Below are positions 1 to 11,722 of a DNA stretch of 48,346 nucleotides, one piece after another (the stretch's first letter is position 1; each line of letters begins with the position of its first letter). Source of the stretch: Rhodospirillales bacterium CG15_BIG_FIL_POST_REV_8_21_14_020_66_15 (GTDB taxonomy: Bacteria; Pseudomonadota; Alphaproteobacteria; Rhodospirillales; Casp-alpha2). The stretch spans positions 1-48,346 of the forward strand of contig PFFW01000182.1 of NCBI GenBank assembly GCA_002781745.1, read 5' to 3'. The notes beneath the pieces are model-generated. The model did no database searches. It worked only from the letters and a program-made list of their open reading frames with translations, and was not told the DNA's origin. A program made the translations under genes and the position numbers.

Positions 1-209
1 GGTCCACGGGCCCGCACCTGCATTACGAGATCCTGGTCGATGGGGGACAGGTCAACCCGCTCAGCGTGCGCATGCCGTCGGGCCGCAAGCTGAAGGGCGA
101 CGAACTGGACCGCTTCCTGGCGGCCAAGTCCCGGATGAGCTTGCAGTTCGCGCAGCAGGACGATAACCGGAAGACCGAACCCAAGAACGACCCGGCGGCC
201 GTCCACTGA
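1..209 (+). CDS. M23 family metallopeptidase, C-terminal fragment
   Basis: The gene starts before the window; 68 residues are left, read from base 3 to a TGA at 207-209. The remnant begins STGPHLHYEILVDG and continues with VNPLSVRMPSGRKL. H-x-H followed by YE and a short NP segment is the last zinc-binding and active-site strand of M23 (LytM/lysostaphin-type) peptidases, which cut peptidoglycan cross-links in the periplasm or act as degenerate activators of amidases. The tail after it is charged and probably disordered. The upstream domains cannot be seen, so the subtype (NlpD-like, ShyA-like or other) is open. The next gene starts 25 bases later on the same strand. Confidence 0.8.
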   Translation, partial: STGPHLHYEILVDGGQVNPLSVRMPSGRKLKGDELDRFLAAKSRMSLQFAQQDDNRKTEPKNDPAAVH

Positions 210-234
210 CGCGCCCGCGCGTCGTCCGCTGGAC

Positions 235-1035
235 ATGGCGGAACCTCCCATGGCGGATCCCACTCCCCTACCCCTCGCCTTCACGGACACAGGCGCCGGC
301 CGGCCGCTTTTGATCCTGCACGGCCTGTTCGGTTCCAAACGCAACTGGGGGGCAATCGCCAAGGTCCTTTCGGCCCACCGCCGGGTTCTGAGCCTGGACC
401 TCCGAAACCACGGGGAAAGCCCGTGGGATCCGGTCATGACCTATCCGGCGCTGGCCGCCGACGTAGCCCATTTCATCCATGCCCACGGCTTAGGATGCCC
501 CGACGTCATCGGCCACTCCATGGGCGGCAAGACCGCCATGACCCTGGCGCTGGCGCATCCCGAGCTGGTCCGCGCGCTCTGCGTCGTGGACATCGCGCCC
601 GCCCCCTCGCCCGGCACCTTCATCCACTATGTGGAAGCCTTGCGCGCCATGGACCTTTCTCATATTGTCTCGCGAAAGGACGCCGACGCCCTGCTGGCGG
701 CGGCGGAAAAGAACCCCGGCATCCGCGCGTTCCTGTTGCAGAACCTGGAAAGCGGGAGCGGTGGATATGCATGGCGGGTCAATCTGGAAGCCCTGAGTGC
801 CGCCATGGAGAATCTTCTGGATTTCGCGGCCCCTTCGCCTGGCCGAAGCTACAAAGGTCCGACCCTGTTCCTGGCCGGCGGGGCGTCGAATTACATCGGT
901 CCGCACCATCACGGGGAGATCGAACGCCTGTTCCCGGCGGCGCGCGTCGAGGTTCTGCCCGGCGTCGGGCACTGGGCGCACGCGGAAGCGCCCAATCTGT
1001 TCCTGAAACACGTGACGGACTTCCTCGGCGGCTGA
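235..1035 (+). CDS. Alpha/beta fold hydrolase (YbfF-like esterase family)
   Basis: The 266-residue product has the order of a serine alpha/beta hydrolase. An oxyanion-loop motif, LHGLFGSKRNW, lies near residue 30. The nucleophile elbow is GHSMGG near residue 95, and the catalytic histidine sits in GVGHWAHAE near the C-terminus. The FGSKRNW stretch and the size resemble bacterial YbfF-type esterases and mitochondrial ABHD11, which hydrolyse short acyl esters or thioesters in the cytosol. No signal peptide is seen. An in-frame ATG at 250 is an alternative start, giving a protein beginning MADPTPLP; neither ATG has a strong ribosome site. It is followed 25 bases later by an ABM-fold gene and is probably cotranscribed with it. 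The substrate cannot be told from sequence. Confidence 0.85.
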   Translation: MAEPPMADPTPLPLAFTDTGAGRPLLILHGLFGSKRNWGAIAKVLSAHRRVLSLDLRNHGESPWDPVMTYPALAADVAHFIHAHGLGCPDVIGHSMGGKTAMTLALAHPELVRALCVVDIAPAPSPGTFIHYVEALRAMDLSHIVSRKDADALLAAAEKNPGIRAFLLQNLESGSGGYAWRVNLEALSAAMENLLDFAAPSPGRSYKGPTLFLAGGASNYIGPHHHGEIERLFPAARVEVLPGVGHWAHAEAPNLFLKHVTDFLGG

Positions 1036-1060
1036 CGCCCCGGGGCGGAGGAGGAAAGCC

Positions 1061-1372
1061 ATGTATGCCGTGATCTTCGAAGTCACCCCGCATCCCGAGC
1101 GGGCCCACGAGTATTTCGACCTGGCCGCCGAGCTTCGCCCGGAGTTGGAAAGGATCGACGGGTTCATCTCCATCGAGCGGTTCCAGAGTCTGGCCGACCC
1201 AGAGCGCTACGTCTCTCTGTCGTTCTGGCGCGACGAAGCCGCGATCCGGGAATGGCAAGCGCATCTCGGCCATCAGACCGCCCAGGACAAGGGCAAGGCC
1301 GGAATTTTCAAGGATTTCCGCATCAGGGTCGCACGGGTCGAGCGCGATTACACCCTCGCGGATAGGACATAA
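1061..1372 (+). CDS. Antibiotic biosynthesis monooxygenase (ABM) fold protein
   Basis: The 103-residue protein has the dimeric ferredoxin-like ABM pattern: a first strand YAVIFEVTPHPE, a helix with a FI-SIERF segment, then VSLSFWRDEAAIREWQ, a hallmark of the family, and a final strand RIRVARVERDY. Members include quinol monooxygenases, heme-degrading enzymes and many uncharacterised small proteins. Nothing here fixes the substrate. A purine-rich ribosome site, ggaggaggaaag, lies just before the ATG. The gene sits between the esterase and a lipoprotein gene (11 bases downstream), all in one direction, so the three probably form an operon. Confidence 0.8.
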   Translation: MYAVIFEVTPHPERAHEYFDLAAELRPELERIDGFISIERFQSLADPERYVSLSFWRDEAAIREWQAHLGHQTAQDKGKAGIFKDFRIRVARVERDYTLADRT

Positions 1373-1383
1373 GGGGAAAAACC

Positions 1384-1797
1384 ATGGTCGCCCGACGGCA
1401 GGCAGCGCCCGGATGGTTTCTCGCTGTCCTTTTTCTGATGCTGTCCCTTTCCGCCTGCACTGGCGGAATCTCGCTGCGCGGTGCGGACCTGGGCAAGACT
1501 CGCGCCACCTCATCGGGTTCGGTATTGACGGATACCCAGGGCATGACACTTTACACCTATGACAAGGATTCCCCCGGCAAATCCAATTGCGACGGCCTGT
1601 GCGCCGTCATTTGGCCGCCGGCAGGGGTCGTCGGAGACTCGCCGGCGCCGGACCGGTTCTCGATTCTGACGCGGTCGGACGGCAGCAGGCAGTGGGCGTA
1701 CGACGGAAAGCCGCTTTACGGTTTCGTCAGTGACGAGAAGCCCGGCGATACGAACGGGGACGGATCGGACGGCGTCTGGCACGCGGTCCGACCGTGA
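1384..1797 (+). CDS. Lipoprotein with COG4315-type secreted repeat
   Basis: The 137-residue protein starts with a lipoprotein signal peptide: basic MVARRQ, a hydrophobic run, then a lipobox ending LSAC near residue 25, so it should be lipidated and carried to the outer membrane or periplasm. The mature part holds the family signature GMTLYTYDKDSPGKSNC and CDGLCAVIWPP. Two nearby cysteines and a conserved WPP are typical of this uncharacterised secreted-repeat family. A second degenerate copy appears as WAYDGKPLYGFVSDEKPGD. A ribosome site, aagggg, precedes the ATG. The gene ends 7 bases from the convergent flaF gene. The function is unknown. Confidence 0.85.
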   Translation: MVARRQAAPGWFLAVLFLMLSLSACTGGISLRGADLGKTRATSSGSVLTDTQGMTLYTYDKDSPGKSNCDGLCAVIWPPAGVVGDSPAPDRFSILTRSDGSRQWAYDGKPLYGFVSDEKPGDTNGDGSDGVWHAVRP

Positions 1798-1804
1798 TCG
1801 GCGA

Positions 1805-2185
1805 TCAAGTCGCCGAGAACAGGCCTTTCGACAGGCAGAGGTTGACCTCGATCATGACCCCCAGGCGCGGATGCGGGGCCGCCAGGGCGTCGGTTGTCGC
1901 CTGGTCCATGAAACGGGCTAGGACCATCATGTCTCTGCGGACGTCCGGCGGCGCCGGATGGGCCGGATCCATCGCCTCGGCCTGGACGATGGTCCAGAGT
2001 TTCTGATTGAAGCCGAGCGCGCGCGCCAGCGTGGCGCGCTCGGCGGGGCGTTCGGCGGCGTCGCGCAGCAGGGCGGCGGCGCGGGCGAAGGCCTCGGCCT
2101 CGGCCGGACGTCCGCCCATGACCGCAAGATGGACCCGGCCGTAGGCGCGCGACGCGGCGGCGTGACGATGAGCCGCCGCCATCAT
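1805..2185 (-). CDS. flaF: Flagellar biosynthesis regulator FlaF
   Basis: The 126-residue product carries the FlaF core: a conserved tyrosine near the N-terminus (SRAYGRV), and ARALGFNQKLWTIVQAEAM in the middle, where the N-x-KLW pattern is the most diagnostic part. In Caulobacter and other alphaproteobacteria FlaF is needed for flagellin secretion and synthesis and works against the translational repressor FlbT. The start codon overlaps the flagellin stop by 4 bases (ATGA), so translation is coupled to the flagellin. No flbT gene is visible in this window. Confidence 0.85.
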   Translation of the reverse strand: MMAAAHRHAAASRAYGRVHLAVMGGRPAEAEAFARAAALLRDAAERPAERATLARALGFNQKLWTIVQAEAMDPAHPAPPDVRRDMMVLARFMDQATTDALAAPHPRLGVMIEVNLCLSKGLFSAT

Positions 2186-3021
2186 CGGCTTGCCCCCGAT
2201 CCCAACAGGTCTGCGACCAGGCTTTCCGTGCGTACGGCGAAGCGCAGGCCGGCCGCCGCGAAACGGTCCTGCAGCCGCAGCGCCACCTGGCGCGCCGCTT
2301 CTTCATTCAGGTCGGCGCCGGAAAGCTTGTCCTCCGCCGCCTGCAGGGTATTGGAGAGGTCTCCGGTGAACTGCCGCCGCGTGGTCAGCGCGGCGACATC
2401 GGAACCGAAGCGCTGTCCCGTCGAACGGACCCGGGCGGTCGCGCCGGCGAGATCGTTCAGCGCCGTGTCGATGTCGGCGTCCGTGGCAAAGCCGCCGTAA
2501 TCGCCGGCGGCGGTACCGATGCCGAGGGCGTCGGCGCTCGCCGCCCCGCCCGTGACCGTGATCTCGGCGCCCGACAGGTCGCCCACGCGGGTCGTCTGAT
2601 CGTCGGCGGGATCGGAAATCAGGTCGACTCCGGCGTAGGACGCGTCGCGGGCCAGGCTGGCGATCTGGCCGCGAATCTGATCGAACTGCTCCACCGCCGC
2701 CTGACGCCGCTCCGCCGTGCCGCCGCGCGCACCGGTGGCGATCCCCCGCAGCTGGCGGGTCAAGTCCCCTACCGCGTTCAGGCCCGTCTGCGCGGCCTCG
2801 ACCGACGACAGTGCCTGGTTGATGCCCGACTTCAGGTCGAACAGGTCGCCGACCCGGTTGGCGGCGGCGCGGGCGGCGTAGAAATCCCGGGGATCGTCGG
2901 CGACGCGGTTGACCCGCCGTCCGGTGGCAAGCCGGTCGGCAACCTGCAGGCGCAGGGCCTCGTTCCGCTGCAGTTGCAGCAGGTTCGCGCGAACACCGCG
3001 GGTTAGAGTCACCTCGCCCAT
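2182..3021 (-). CDS. Flagellin (filament protein), alphaproteobacterial short type
   Basis: The 279-residue protein has flagellin D0/D1 ends and only a small central domain. The N-terminal helix contains LTRGVRANLLQLQRNEALR, followed by ATGRRVNRVADDPRDFYAA, which matches the S-G-x-R-I-N-x-A-x-D-D pattern. The C-terminal helix contains ARQVALRLQDRFAAAGLRF, with the family's alternating hydrophobics. The size is close to that of Caulobacter-type flagellins. The ATG has a good ribosome site, AAAGGA on the minus strand at 3030-3035, eight bases away. The gene is followed directly by flaF. The last residues, SLVADLLGSGASR, are less typical, so a minor or divergent flagellin is possible; whether it is the major filament subunit cannot be told. 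Confidence 0.85.
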   Translation of the reverse strand: MGEVTLTRGVRANLLQLQRNEALRLQVADRLATGRRVNRVADDPRDFYAARAAANRVGDLFDLKSGINQALSSVEAAQTGLNAVGDLTRQLRGIATGARGGTAERRQAAVEQFDQIRGQIASLARDASYAGVDLISDPADDQTTRVGDLSGAEITVTGGAASADALGIGTAAGDYGGFATDADIDTALNDLAGATARVRSTGQRFGSDVAALTTRRQFTGDLSNTLQAAEDKLSGADLNEEAARQVALRLQDRFAAAGLRFAVRTESLVADLLGSGASR

Positions 3022-3051
3022 GAGACAGATCCTTTGTGGAGGATCAGCCTA

Positions 3052-3059
3052 TTATCGTT
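3052..3059 (-). promoter_or_regulatory. Possible sigma-28-type -10 element for flagellin-flaF
   Basis: The minus strand reads AACGATAA, close to the flagellar sigma-28 -10 GCCGATAA, about 30 bases before the flagellin start. The -35 partner (TAAA) is not convincing at the expected 15-16 base spacing, so this is a weak call made mainly from position. Confidence 0.3.
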
Positions 3060-3072
3060 CCGGAATCGATAC

Positions 3073-3088
3073 AGTGACGGCAGTCACA
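3073..3088 (-). promoter_or_regulatory. CRP-like operator upstream of flagellin
   Basis: The minus strand reads TGTGA-CTGCCG-TCACT, nine of ten matches to the E. coli CRP half-sites TGTGA-N6-TCACA. It lies about 55 bases before the flagellin ATG, just beyond the suggested -10, a usual place for an activator. Whether this organism's CRP homologue reads that consensus is not known. Confidence 0.4.
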
Positions 3089-3100
3089 GGATTTTCCCGG

Positions 3101-3846
3101 TTAACGGGGCTTGCGCGCGATGAACTTCATGCCCGGCTTGAAGGCCGGCAGCTTGCGGACGATCTCAAGCCCCAGGCTTTCCAGCAGCAGGCGCATGCTG
3201 GCCGGATTGAAATAGACGCAATGGACCGGCGGGTTGAAACCGTCCCATTTGTCGAGATCCCGGGGCCGGCGCCAGTGGCTGATATCGGGCGTCGTGACGT
3301 AGAGCGCACCGCCGGGATTGAGTAGCCGCACGATCGCCGCCATGAAGGCCCGCACGTCGGCCACGTGCTCGATGACTTCCGACGTGTAGATCAGGTCGAA
3401 GCCCTGAACCGAGTGGAAGTCCTCGACCAGGCCCAGGAAGTATTCGTTCGCGGGATAATGCTCCCGCGCGTAGGCGACGGACACGCCGTCGACTTCCAGT
3501 CCCCAGGCGTCGAGGCCGGTCTCGCGCGCCGCCTCGACCACGAAGCCGCCGTTGCAACCGACGTCGAGGAATCGGCCGCCCGCCGGCGCCAGCTTCCGGA
3601 GCGCCCGGATACGGCCGCGCGCCCGGCGCATCTTCTTGTCGACCTTGGCGAAATAGCCGGTCGTGGCACCATCGTAGGAATCGTCGTACATGGCGGCCAG
3701 ATCCGCGTTGGACGGCAGTCCATGGACATAGAGCGTGGCGCAGCCGTTGCAGCGGTAGAGGTCGTGCCCCCGCGCGGTCATGGCAAAGGTCTGCTCTGCC
3801 CCGTCGCAGACGGGACAGTGCGGGACCGGAGCAGGGATCACATTCA

Positions 3847-3847
<1 letters not shown>
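3101..3847 (-). CDS. Class I SAM methyltransferase with N-terminal zinc ribbon
   Basis: The 248-residue protein begins with a four-cysteine zinc ribbon (CPVC at 11-14, CNGC at 33-36). A Rossmann methyltransferase follows with the SAM-binding glycine loop FLDVGCNGGFVVEAA, an acidic motif II (GLEVDG) and TSEVIEHV. This ribbon-plus-Methyltransf_23 build is common in enzymes acting on nucleotide-sugars or glycan chains and in flagellar or O-antigen modification loci. The substrate is not defined by sequence. Its ATG shares one base with the clpB stop codon (TGATG), so it is translated by coupling from clpB. It lies between clpB and the flagellin gene; a role in flagellin or surface glycan modification is inference only. 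Confidence 0.8.
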
Positions 3848-6441
<2,594 letters not shown>

Positions 6442-6528
6442 CTGTCCCATCCTTTGGCGACAGAGCGACATGCCCCCGATAATCGGCGAACAGACCGCTC
6501 CTCTCAAGAGTTACAATTTCCGCATGTG

Positions 6529-6557
6529 ACATAGGGTTATGGCCGCGCCCGTGCAAT
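6529..6557 (-). promoter_or_regulatory. clpB: Possible sigma-32 heat-shock promoter for clpB
   Basis: The minus strand has CCTATGT at 6529-6535, an exact fit to the alphaproteobacterial sigma-32 -10 pattern CYTATNT. ATTG lies 18 bases upstream (6554-6557) as an imperfect -35 (CTTG expected). This would give a leader of about 80 bases before the chosen clpB start. The -35 is weak, so this is tentative. Confidence 0.35.
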
Positions 6558-6621
6558 CGCGGGCCGAAAGATAATTTCGGGCGTTGACAGACCGGCGCCG
6601 AAGGTTGAGCCTCGGCCCCCC

Positions 6622-7386
6622 ATGGTTGCCGAGATCACCCATATCTACCGCTATCCGGTGAAGGGGCTGAGCGCGCAGGCGCTCGACGCCACCGCGCTTG
6701 CGGTGGAGGACTACCTGCCGGGCGACCGACGGTTCGCCCTGGCGCTGGGCTCGACCCCCGTCACGGGCGGGCACCATCTGGAATGGATGCCCAAGCGCAA
6801 TTTCCTGGCCCTCGTGAAAAACGAGAAACTGGCGTCCCTGGAAACGGAATTCGACGACTCGACGGGGGTGCTGACCGTCAAGCGCCAGGGCCGCCAGGTC
6901 GCGCGCGGCAACATCGCCGATCGCATCGGCCGCACCGTGATAGAGGACTTCTTCGCCGCCTACATGCGGGACGAGGCGAAAGGCCGGCCCCGTCTGGTCG
7001 AGGCCAATACCGGCGATCGCCTGACGGACCAGCCAGACCCGGTAATCTCCGTCATCAACCTGGCCTCGATCCGCGACCTGGAGCGGGTCGTCAAGGAGAC
7101 CGTGGACCCCCTGCGCTTCCGCGCCAACTTCTATGTGGACGGGATCGAGCCCTGGGCCGAGTTCGACTGGATCGGCAGGACGGTTGCCCTGGGCGGGGCC
7201 GAGGCGGAAGTGACGGCGCGCATCGACCGCTGCGCCGCGGTCAACGTCAACCCGGCCACGGCGGACCGCAACCTGAACATCGTCAAGTTCCTGCAGGCCG
7301 GGTTCGGCCACATCGACATGGGTGTGTACGTCCGCGTAACGAAAGCGGGCCGCGTTGCCGTCGGAGAGTCCCTCTCGCCTCGTTGA
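6622..7386 (+). CDS. MOSC domain-containing protein
   Basis: The 254-residue protein has the N-terminal MOSC beta-barrel signature THIYRYPVKGLSAQ, then a MOSC core with the candidate sulfur-carrier cysteine in RIDRCAAVNVNPAT and a closing HIDMGVYVRV strand. MOSC proteins are related to the C-terminal domain of molybdenum cofactor sulfurase and to YcbX/YiiM and mARC enzymes, which bind Moco and reduce N-hydroxylated compounds. No ferredoxin domain is attached, unlike YcbX. The gene stands alone on +, between divergent clpB and convergent DUF4167. Confidence 0.85.
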   Translation: MVAEITHIYRYPVKGLSAQALDATALAVEDYLPGDRRFALALGSTPVTGGHHLEWMPKRNFLALVKNEKLASLETEFDDSTGVLTVKRQGRQVARGNIADRIGRTVIEDFFAAYMRDEAKGRPRLVEANTGDRLTDQPDPVISVINLASIRDLERVVKETVDPLRFRANFYVDGIEPWAEFDWIGRTVALGGAEAEVTARIDRCAAVNVNPATADRNLNIVKFLQAGFGHIDMGVYVRVTKAGRVAVGESLSPR

Positions 7387-7397
7387 TCTTTAAGGCG

Positions 7398-7416
7398 GCG
7401 CGATCAGATGTCGCGC
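7398..7416. terminator. Hairpin between convergent MOSC and DUF4167 genes
   Basis: GCGCGA (7398-7403) pairs with TCGCGC (7411-7416) across a 7-base loop, in the 47-base gap between the two convergent stop codons. No long T run follows on either strand, so it is at most a weak bidirectional terminator. Confidence 0.3.
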
Positions 7417-7433
7417 TTGAGGAATTCAGGCAG

Positions 7434-8102
7434 TCAATCGGCGGCGGCGGTCGCCGCGGGCTGTTCGGGCTGTACGTCGGACTGACTGTCTACGGACGAC
7501 TGGCTGTCCATGGGAAGTTCGGCCTGGGCCTCCGGTCCCTTGCGGCGGCGACCACGGCCCCTGCGGGACGGTCTGGCGTCGTCCGCCTCGCCGCCGGCTT
7601 CATCGCGGGGCTCGGCATCGCTGCGCGCCTGTTCGCCGGCGTCGTCGCTGTTCGCCTTGGTCCCCTCGTCGGCCTGGGGCCGATCGGTGCGGATGACCTC
7701 GGCGGCCGTCTCGTCCCCGTCGCCGTCATTGTCCATGTCGTCGTCGTCGTAGTCGCCGGACATGTAGTCGTCGGGCCCGCCCATGGCGCCGCCCGGCGTT
7801 TCCATGCGGTCGCGGCCGTTGCCACGCCGGTTGGCGCCGCCCCGTTCACCGTTGCGCTGGTCGTCCACGTTCAGCAGGCGGAAGTAGTGCTCGGCGAACT
7901 GGAAGTAGCTTTCGGCCATGATCCGGTCACCGGACGACGACGCGTCACGGGCGAGAGTCAGGTACTTGTCCAGCACCTGCTGCGCCGAGCCACGGACCTT
8001 GACGCCGGGTCCGTTGCTTTCGAAGGTTTGATTACGAACGTTGCCGTGGCGTTTGTTTCCGCCGCGACCGCGCGACCGTCTATTGTTTGGATTCTTGTTC
8101 AT
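7434..8102 (-). CDS. DUF4167 domain-containing protein
   Basis: The 222-residue product starts MNKNPNNRRSRGRGG, a very basic Arg/Gly-rich segment suited to RNA binding. The conserved DUF4167 core follows: ESNGPGVKVRGSAQQV, then LARDASSSGDRIMAESYFQ and a final HYFRLLNVDDQ. After about residue 90 it becomes low complexity, with an acidic stretch (DDYMSGDYDDDD near residue 125), later an Arg-rich patch (RPSRRGRGRRRK) and a Gln/Ser/Ala tail. The family is found across alphaproteobacteria, usually next to prmC, and has no firm function. The ATG at 8102 is chosen by family start and the ribosome site AAGGA; in-frame codons upstream to 8231 look non-coding. prmC lies 301 bases upstream on the same strand. 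Confidence 0.88.
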   Translation of the reverse strand: MNKNPNNRRSRGRGGNKRHGNVRNQTFESNGPGVKVRGSAQQVLDKYLTLARDASSSGDRIMAESYFQFAEHYFRLLNVDDQRNGERGGANRRGNGRDRMETPGGAMGGPDDYMSGDYDDDDMDNDGDGDETAAEVIRTDRPQADEGTKANSDDAGEQARSDAEPRDEAGGEADDARPSRRGRGRRRKGPEAQAELPMDSQSSVDSQSDVQPEQPAATAAAD

Positions 8103-8403
8103 TTTCCTTGCAACACGTCTGTTTGCGGGCTGCTGGGAACGCTTCCCCTTCGGTTCGGCCCGCTTTACGGACCCACCCCACCCGCCACGGAGACGGACAG
8201 ACTTGGCCCGCTCGCCGCATCGGCTGTTCAAAGAACGACCGTCTCGTTACCCTACGGAGACGCGCGTCGCTTTGCTCAGGGAAATCCCGGGGGGCCTGTC
8301 CGGTGCCGCGACCTGGTTCCGAATTTCTGAATGATTTCCGGATGTCGAGGACGCGTCACGCAGGACGATCCGCCCAAGCGGCCTTGCGGCCACCAAGGGC
8401 ACC
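8103..8403 (-). other. 301-base untranslated stretch between prmC and DUF4167
   Basis: No gene with a recognisable protein family is seen on either strand here. Being upstream of DUF4167, it should hold that gene's promoter and leader. I see no convincing -35/-10 pair and no strong terminator. A short dyad, GGCC-TTGC-GGCC, near 8381-8392 is too small to interpret. Confidence 0.4.
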
Positions 8404-9332
8404 CTAGACCGGTTCACCCTCATTTCCAACATTTTTTTGCAGGCCCGTCCGAACATCCAGGCGACAGCAAAGAGAGCGCGCGATGCCGGCGAGATCTGTC
8501 CGCGTGCCGTCGTGAACCAGGCCCGCTGCCTGGAAGATGCCAATGACGGCCGCTTCCTGGCCCTGGCCCAGTTCTACGATCACGGCCCCGCCGGGAACCA
8601 GCAGACGCGCAACCTGGGGGGCGATGGCGGCATAGGCGTCCAGCCCTTCCCTGCCGGCGAACAAGGCCGCCGGCGGGTCGAAGTCGCGCACCTCCGGGGG
8701 CAGCGCCGCGCCGTCGCCTGCGGCGATGTAGGGCGGGTTTGAGAGGATCAGGTCGAAAGGTCCCGAGAGCCCCGAGGCCCAGTCGCCGACCCGGAACCGC
8801 GCGCGGCCGGCCAGGTCCAGGCGGTTCGCGTTGCCCGACGCAACGGCCACGGCGTCGGCGGAAATGTCGATGCCGAGCCCCTGGGCCCGCGGCAGTTCCG
8901 ACAGCACCGCGAGGAGCAGGCAGCCGGTGCCGGTGCCGAGATCGAGGATGCGCAACGCCTCGTTCTCCCGGCCGCATGCGCGAATCCGGGTGAGCGCGTG
9001 CTCGACAACGGTCTCCGTCTCCGGGCGCGGCGTCAGGGTCGCGCCGGTGACCCGGAAGGACAGGGACCAGAACTCCCGCTCACCCAGGATGCGCGACACC
9101 GGCTCGCGCGCGACGCGGCGGGCGTAAAGGGCGTCGACGGCGGCGGCCTGGTCCGCGCTGAGACAGGTCTCCGGATGGGTCAGCACGAAGGACGGATCGC
9201 GGCCCAGCGCGTGCGCCGCCAGCACGCGGGCATCCAGACGCGCCGTCTGGACCCCCGCGGCGGCGAGGTGCCTCGCCCCCCGGTCCACGGCATGGCCCAA
9301 GGTGCCCGGTGCGTGGCGGCCTGAGGTTCCGG

Positions 9333-9336
<4 letters not shown>
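8404..9336 (-). CDS. prmC: Release factor glutamine methyltransferase PrmC (HemK)
   Basis: The 310-residue enzyme methylates the glutamine of the GGQ motif of peptide release factors, using SAM in the cytosol. It has the N-terminal helical release-factor-binding domain, [15 protein letters not shown] near residue 82, the SAM loop [13 protein letters not shown] (residues 130-142) and the catalytic NPPY at 200-203. Its start overlaps the stop of prfA, its substrate gene, by 4 bases, the classical pairing. After the usual end (DLAGIARSL) the reading frame continues about 20 residues through a run of seven A to GNEGEPV, so the C-terminus is a little long for the family. Confidence 0.95.
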
Positions 9337-10403
<1,067 letters not shown>

Positions 10404-11708
10404 TTACTTGCTCTCCTCGCCGCCGCCGGCCCTGCCGTCATCGGCATCGGGGACGTCCGGCTGAAACAGATGGGCGATCAGGCGCTCCGCCGCCGCCAGA
10501 TCCAGGTTGGCCTCGGCCGCCGCGCGCCGGAGCCGCGTCGACGGTCCGTGCAACAGCCGCCCGACCAGAATATGGGTTGCCTTCTCGGCATCGCCACCCG
10601 CCTCGGCCAGGGCCTGGGCGCGCTGCGCTTCGAAATGGCGGCGCAGGTCGGCGACCAGGGGCCCGGCGTCGCGCGCGCGCTGGCCGTTGAGGAATGCCTG
10701 GACCTCCTCGTCGACGATGCGCCGTGCCGCCTGTGCCTCGGCGCCGCGCCCGGCAAGGCCGGCCATGGCGATGCGTTCCAGGTCGCCGAAGTCGTAGACA
10801 TAGGCGTCGTCCAGGTCGTGCACCGCCGGGTCGACGTCGCCCGGCACCGCCGTGTCGACCACCAGGATGGGCCGCCGCCGCCGCACCTTGAGCGCGGCCG
10901 CGATCAGGTCCTTGCCGACGATGCGCCCGCCGCCGCCCAGGGCCGCGATGATGACGTCCGTCCCGGGCACCAGGTCCGACAAAGTTTCGAACGCCGCGAA
11001 ATTGCAGTCCAGCACCCGCGCCGTGCGTTGGGCCCGGCGCGCGCGGGGGTGGATCACGGTAAGGTTCGTCAGCCCCTCGCCGATCATGTCCTCGGCGACC
11101 ATCTCGCCCATGTCGCCGGCGCCGATCAGGAGCGCCGACACGCCCGAAAGGTCCCCATGCAGGTCCTGGACCACCATGGTCGCCACGGCGGCGATGGAGA
11201 CGGGGCCCACGCCGACGCCGGTTTCCGTGCGCACCCGCTTGGCGGCGCCGTAGGCGGCCTGCAGAAGGGCGTCGAGCACCCCGGAAGGCAGGCCCCTTTC
11301 CTTGGCCATGCGATGGGCGGCCTTGACCTGGCCCAGAACCTGGGGCTCGCCGATCACCAGGCTGGCCAGCGAGGCCGCGATGTTGAACAGGTGCAGGACC
11401 GCGGCCTCGTCCATGGCGACGTTGGCCTGGGCCTTGAGGTCGGCCAGCGGCACCTGGGTTTCCTCGGCAAGGATGCCGAGCACCGTGTCGGCCGCCGCCT
11501 GGGGGTCCGTGTGGGCGCCCACGACCTCGACCCGGTCGCAGGTCGACAGGAGAACCGCCTCGTCCACTCCGGCCGCGCGCAGGCGGGCGAGGACGCCGGG
11601 CACGGCCTCGTCCTCGATGAACATCTGGTCGCGCAGGCCCAGCGAACTGGTCCGGTGGTTGACCCCGGCCACGAAGGGCCGGGCGGATTGCGCGCGGTCT
11701 TCGGCCAT
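10404..11708 (-). CDS. hemA: Glutamyl-tRNA reductase
   Basis: The 434-residue enzyme reduces glutamyl-tRNA(Glu) to glutamate-1-semialdehyde with NADPH, the first step of C5-type tetrapyrrole synthesis. Visible are GVNHRTSSLGLRD at the N-terminus, the catalytic cysteine (Cys57) in LLSTCDRVEV, VIGEPQVLGQVKAAHR, and the NADPH-binding segment ALLIGAGDMGEM. Many alphaproteobacteria instead use 5-aminolevulinate synthase, also often named hemA, so a C5 enzyme supports a Rhodospirillales-type genome. It lies between hisS (14 bases upstream) and prfA (0 bases), all genes tied to tRNA or translation. Confidence 0.95.
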   Translation of the reverse strand: MAEDRAQSARPFVAGVNHRTSSLGLRDQMFIEDEAVPGVLARLRAAGVDEAVLLSTCDRVEVVGAHTDPQAAADTVLGILAEETQVPLADLKAQANVAMDEAAVLHLFNIAASLASLVIGEPQVLGQVKAAHRMAKERGLPSGVLDALLQAAYGAAKRVRTETGVGVGPVSIAAVATMVVQDLHGDLSGVSALLIGAGDMGEMVAEDMIGEGLTNLTVIHPRARRAQRTARVLDCNFAAFETLSDLVPGTDVIIAALGGGGRIVGKDLIAAALKVRRRRPILVVDTAVPGDVDPAVHDLDDAYVYDFGDLERIAMAGLAGRGAEAQAARRIVDEEVQAFLNGQRARDAGPLVADLRRHFEAQRAQALAEAGGDAEKATHILVGRLLHGPSTRLRRAAAEANLDLAAAERLIAHLFQPDVPDADDGRAGGGEESK

Positions 11709-11722
11709 GGGAGGGACCTTCG

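Noticed and set aside
8432-8438. Run of seven T (seven A on the coding strand) near the end of prmC
   Set aside because: Considered as a frameshift site or terminator. The frame reads through to a stop and there is no stem before it, so it is left as ordinary coding sequence.
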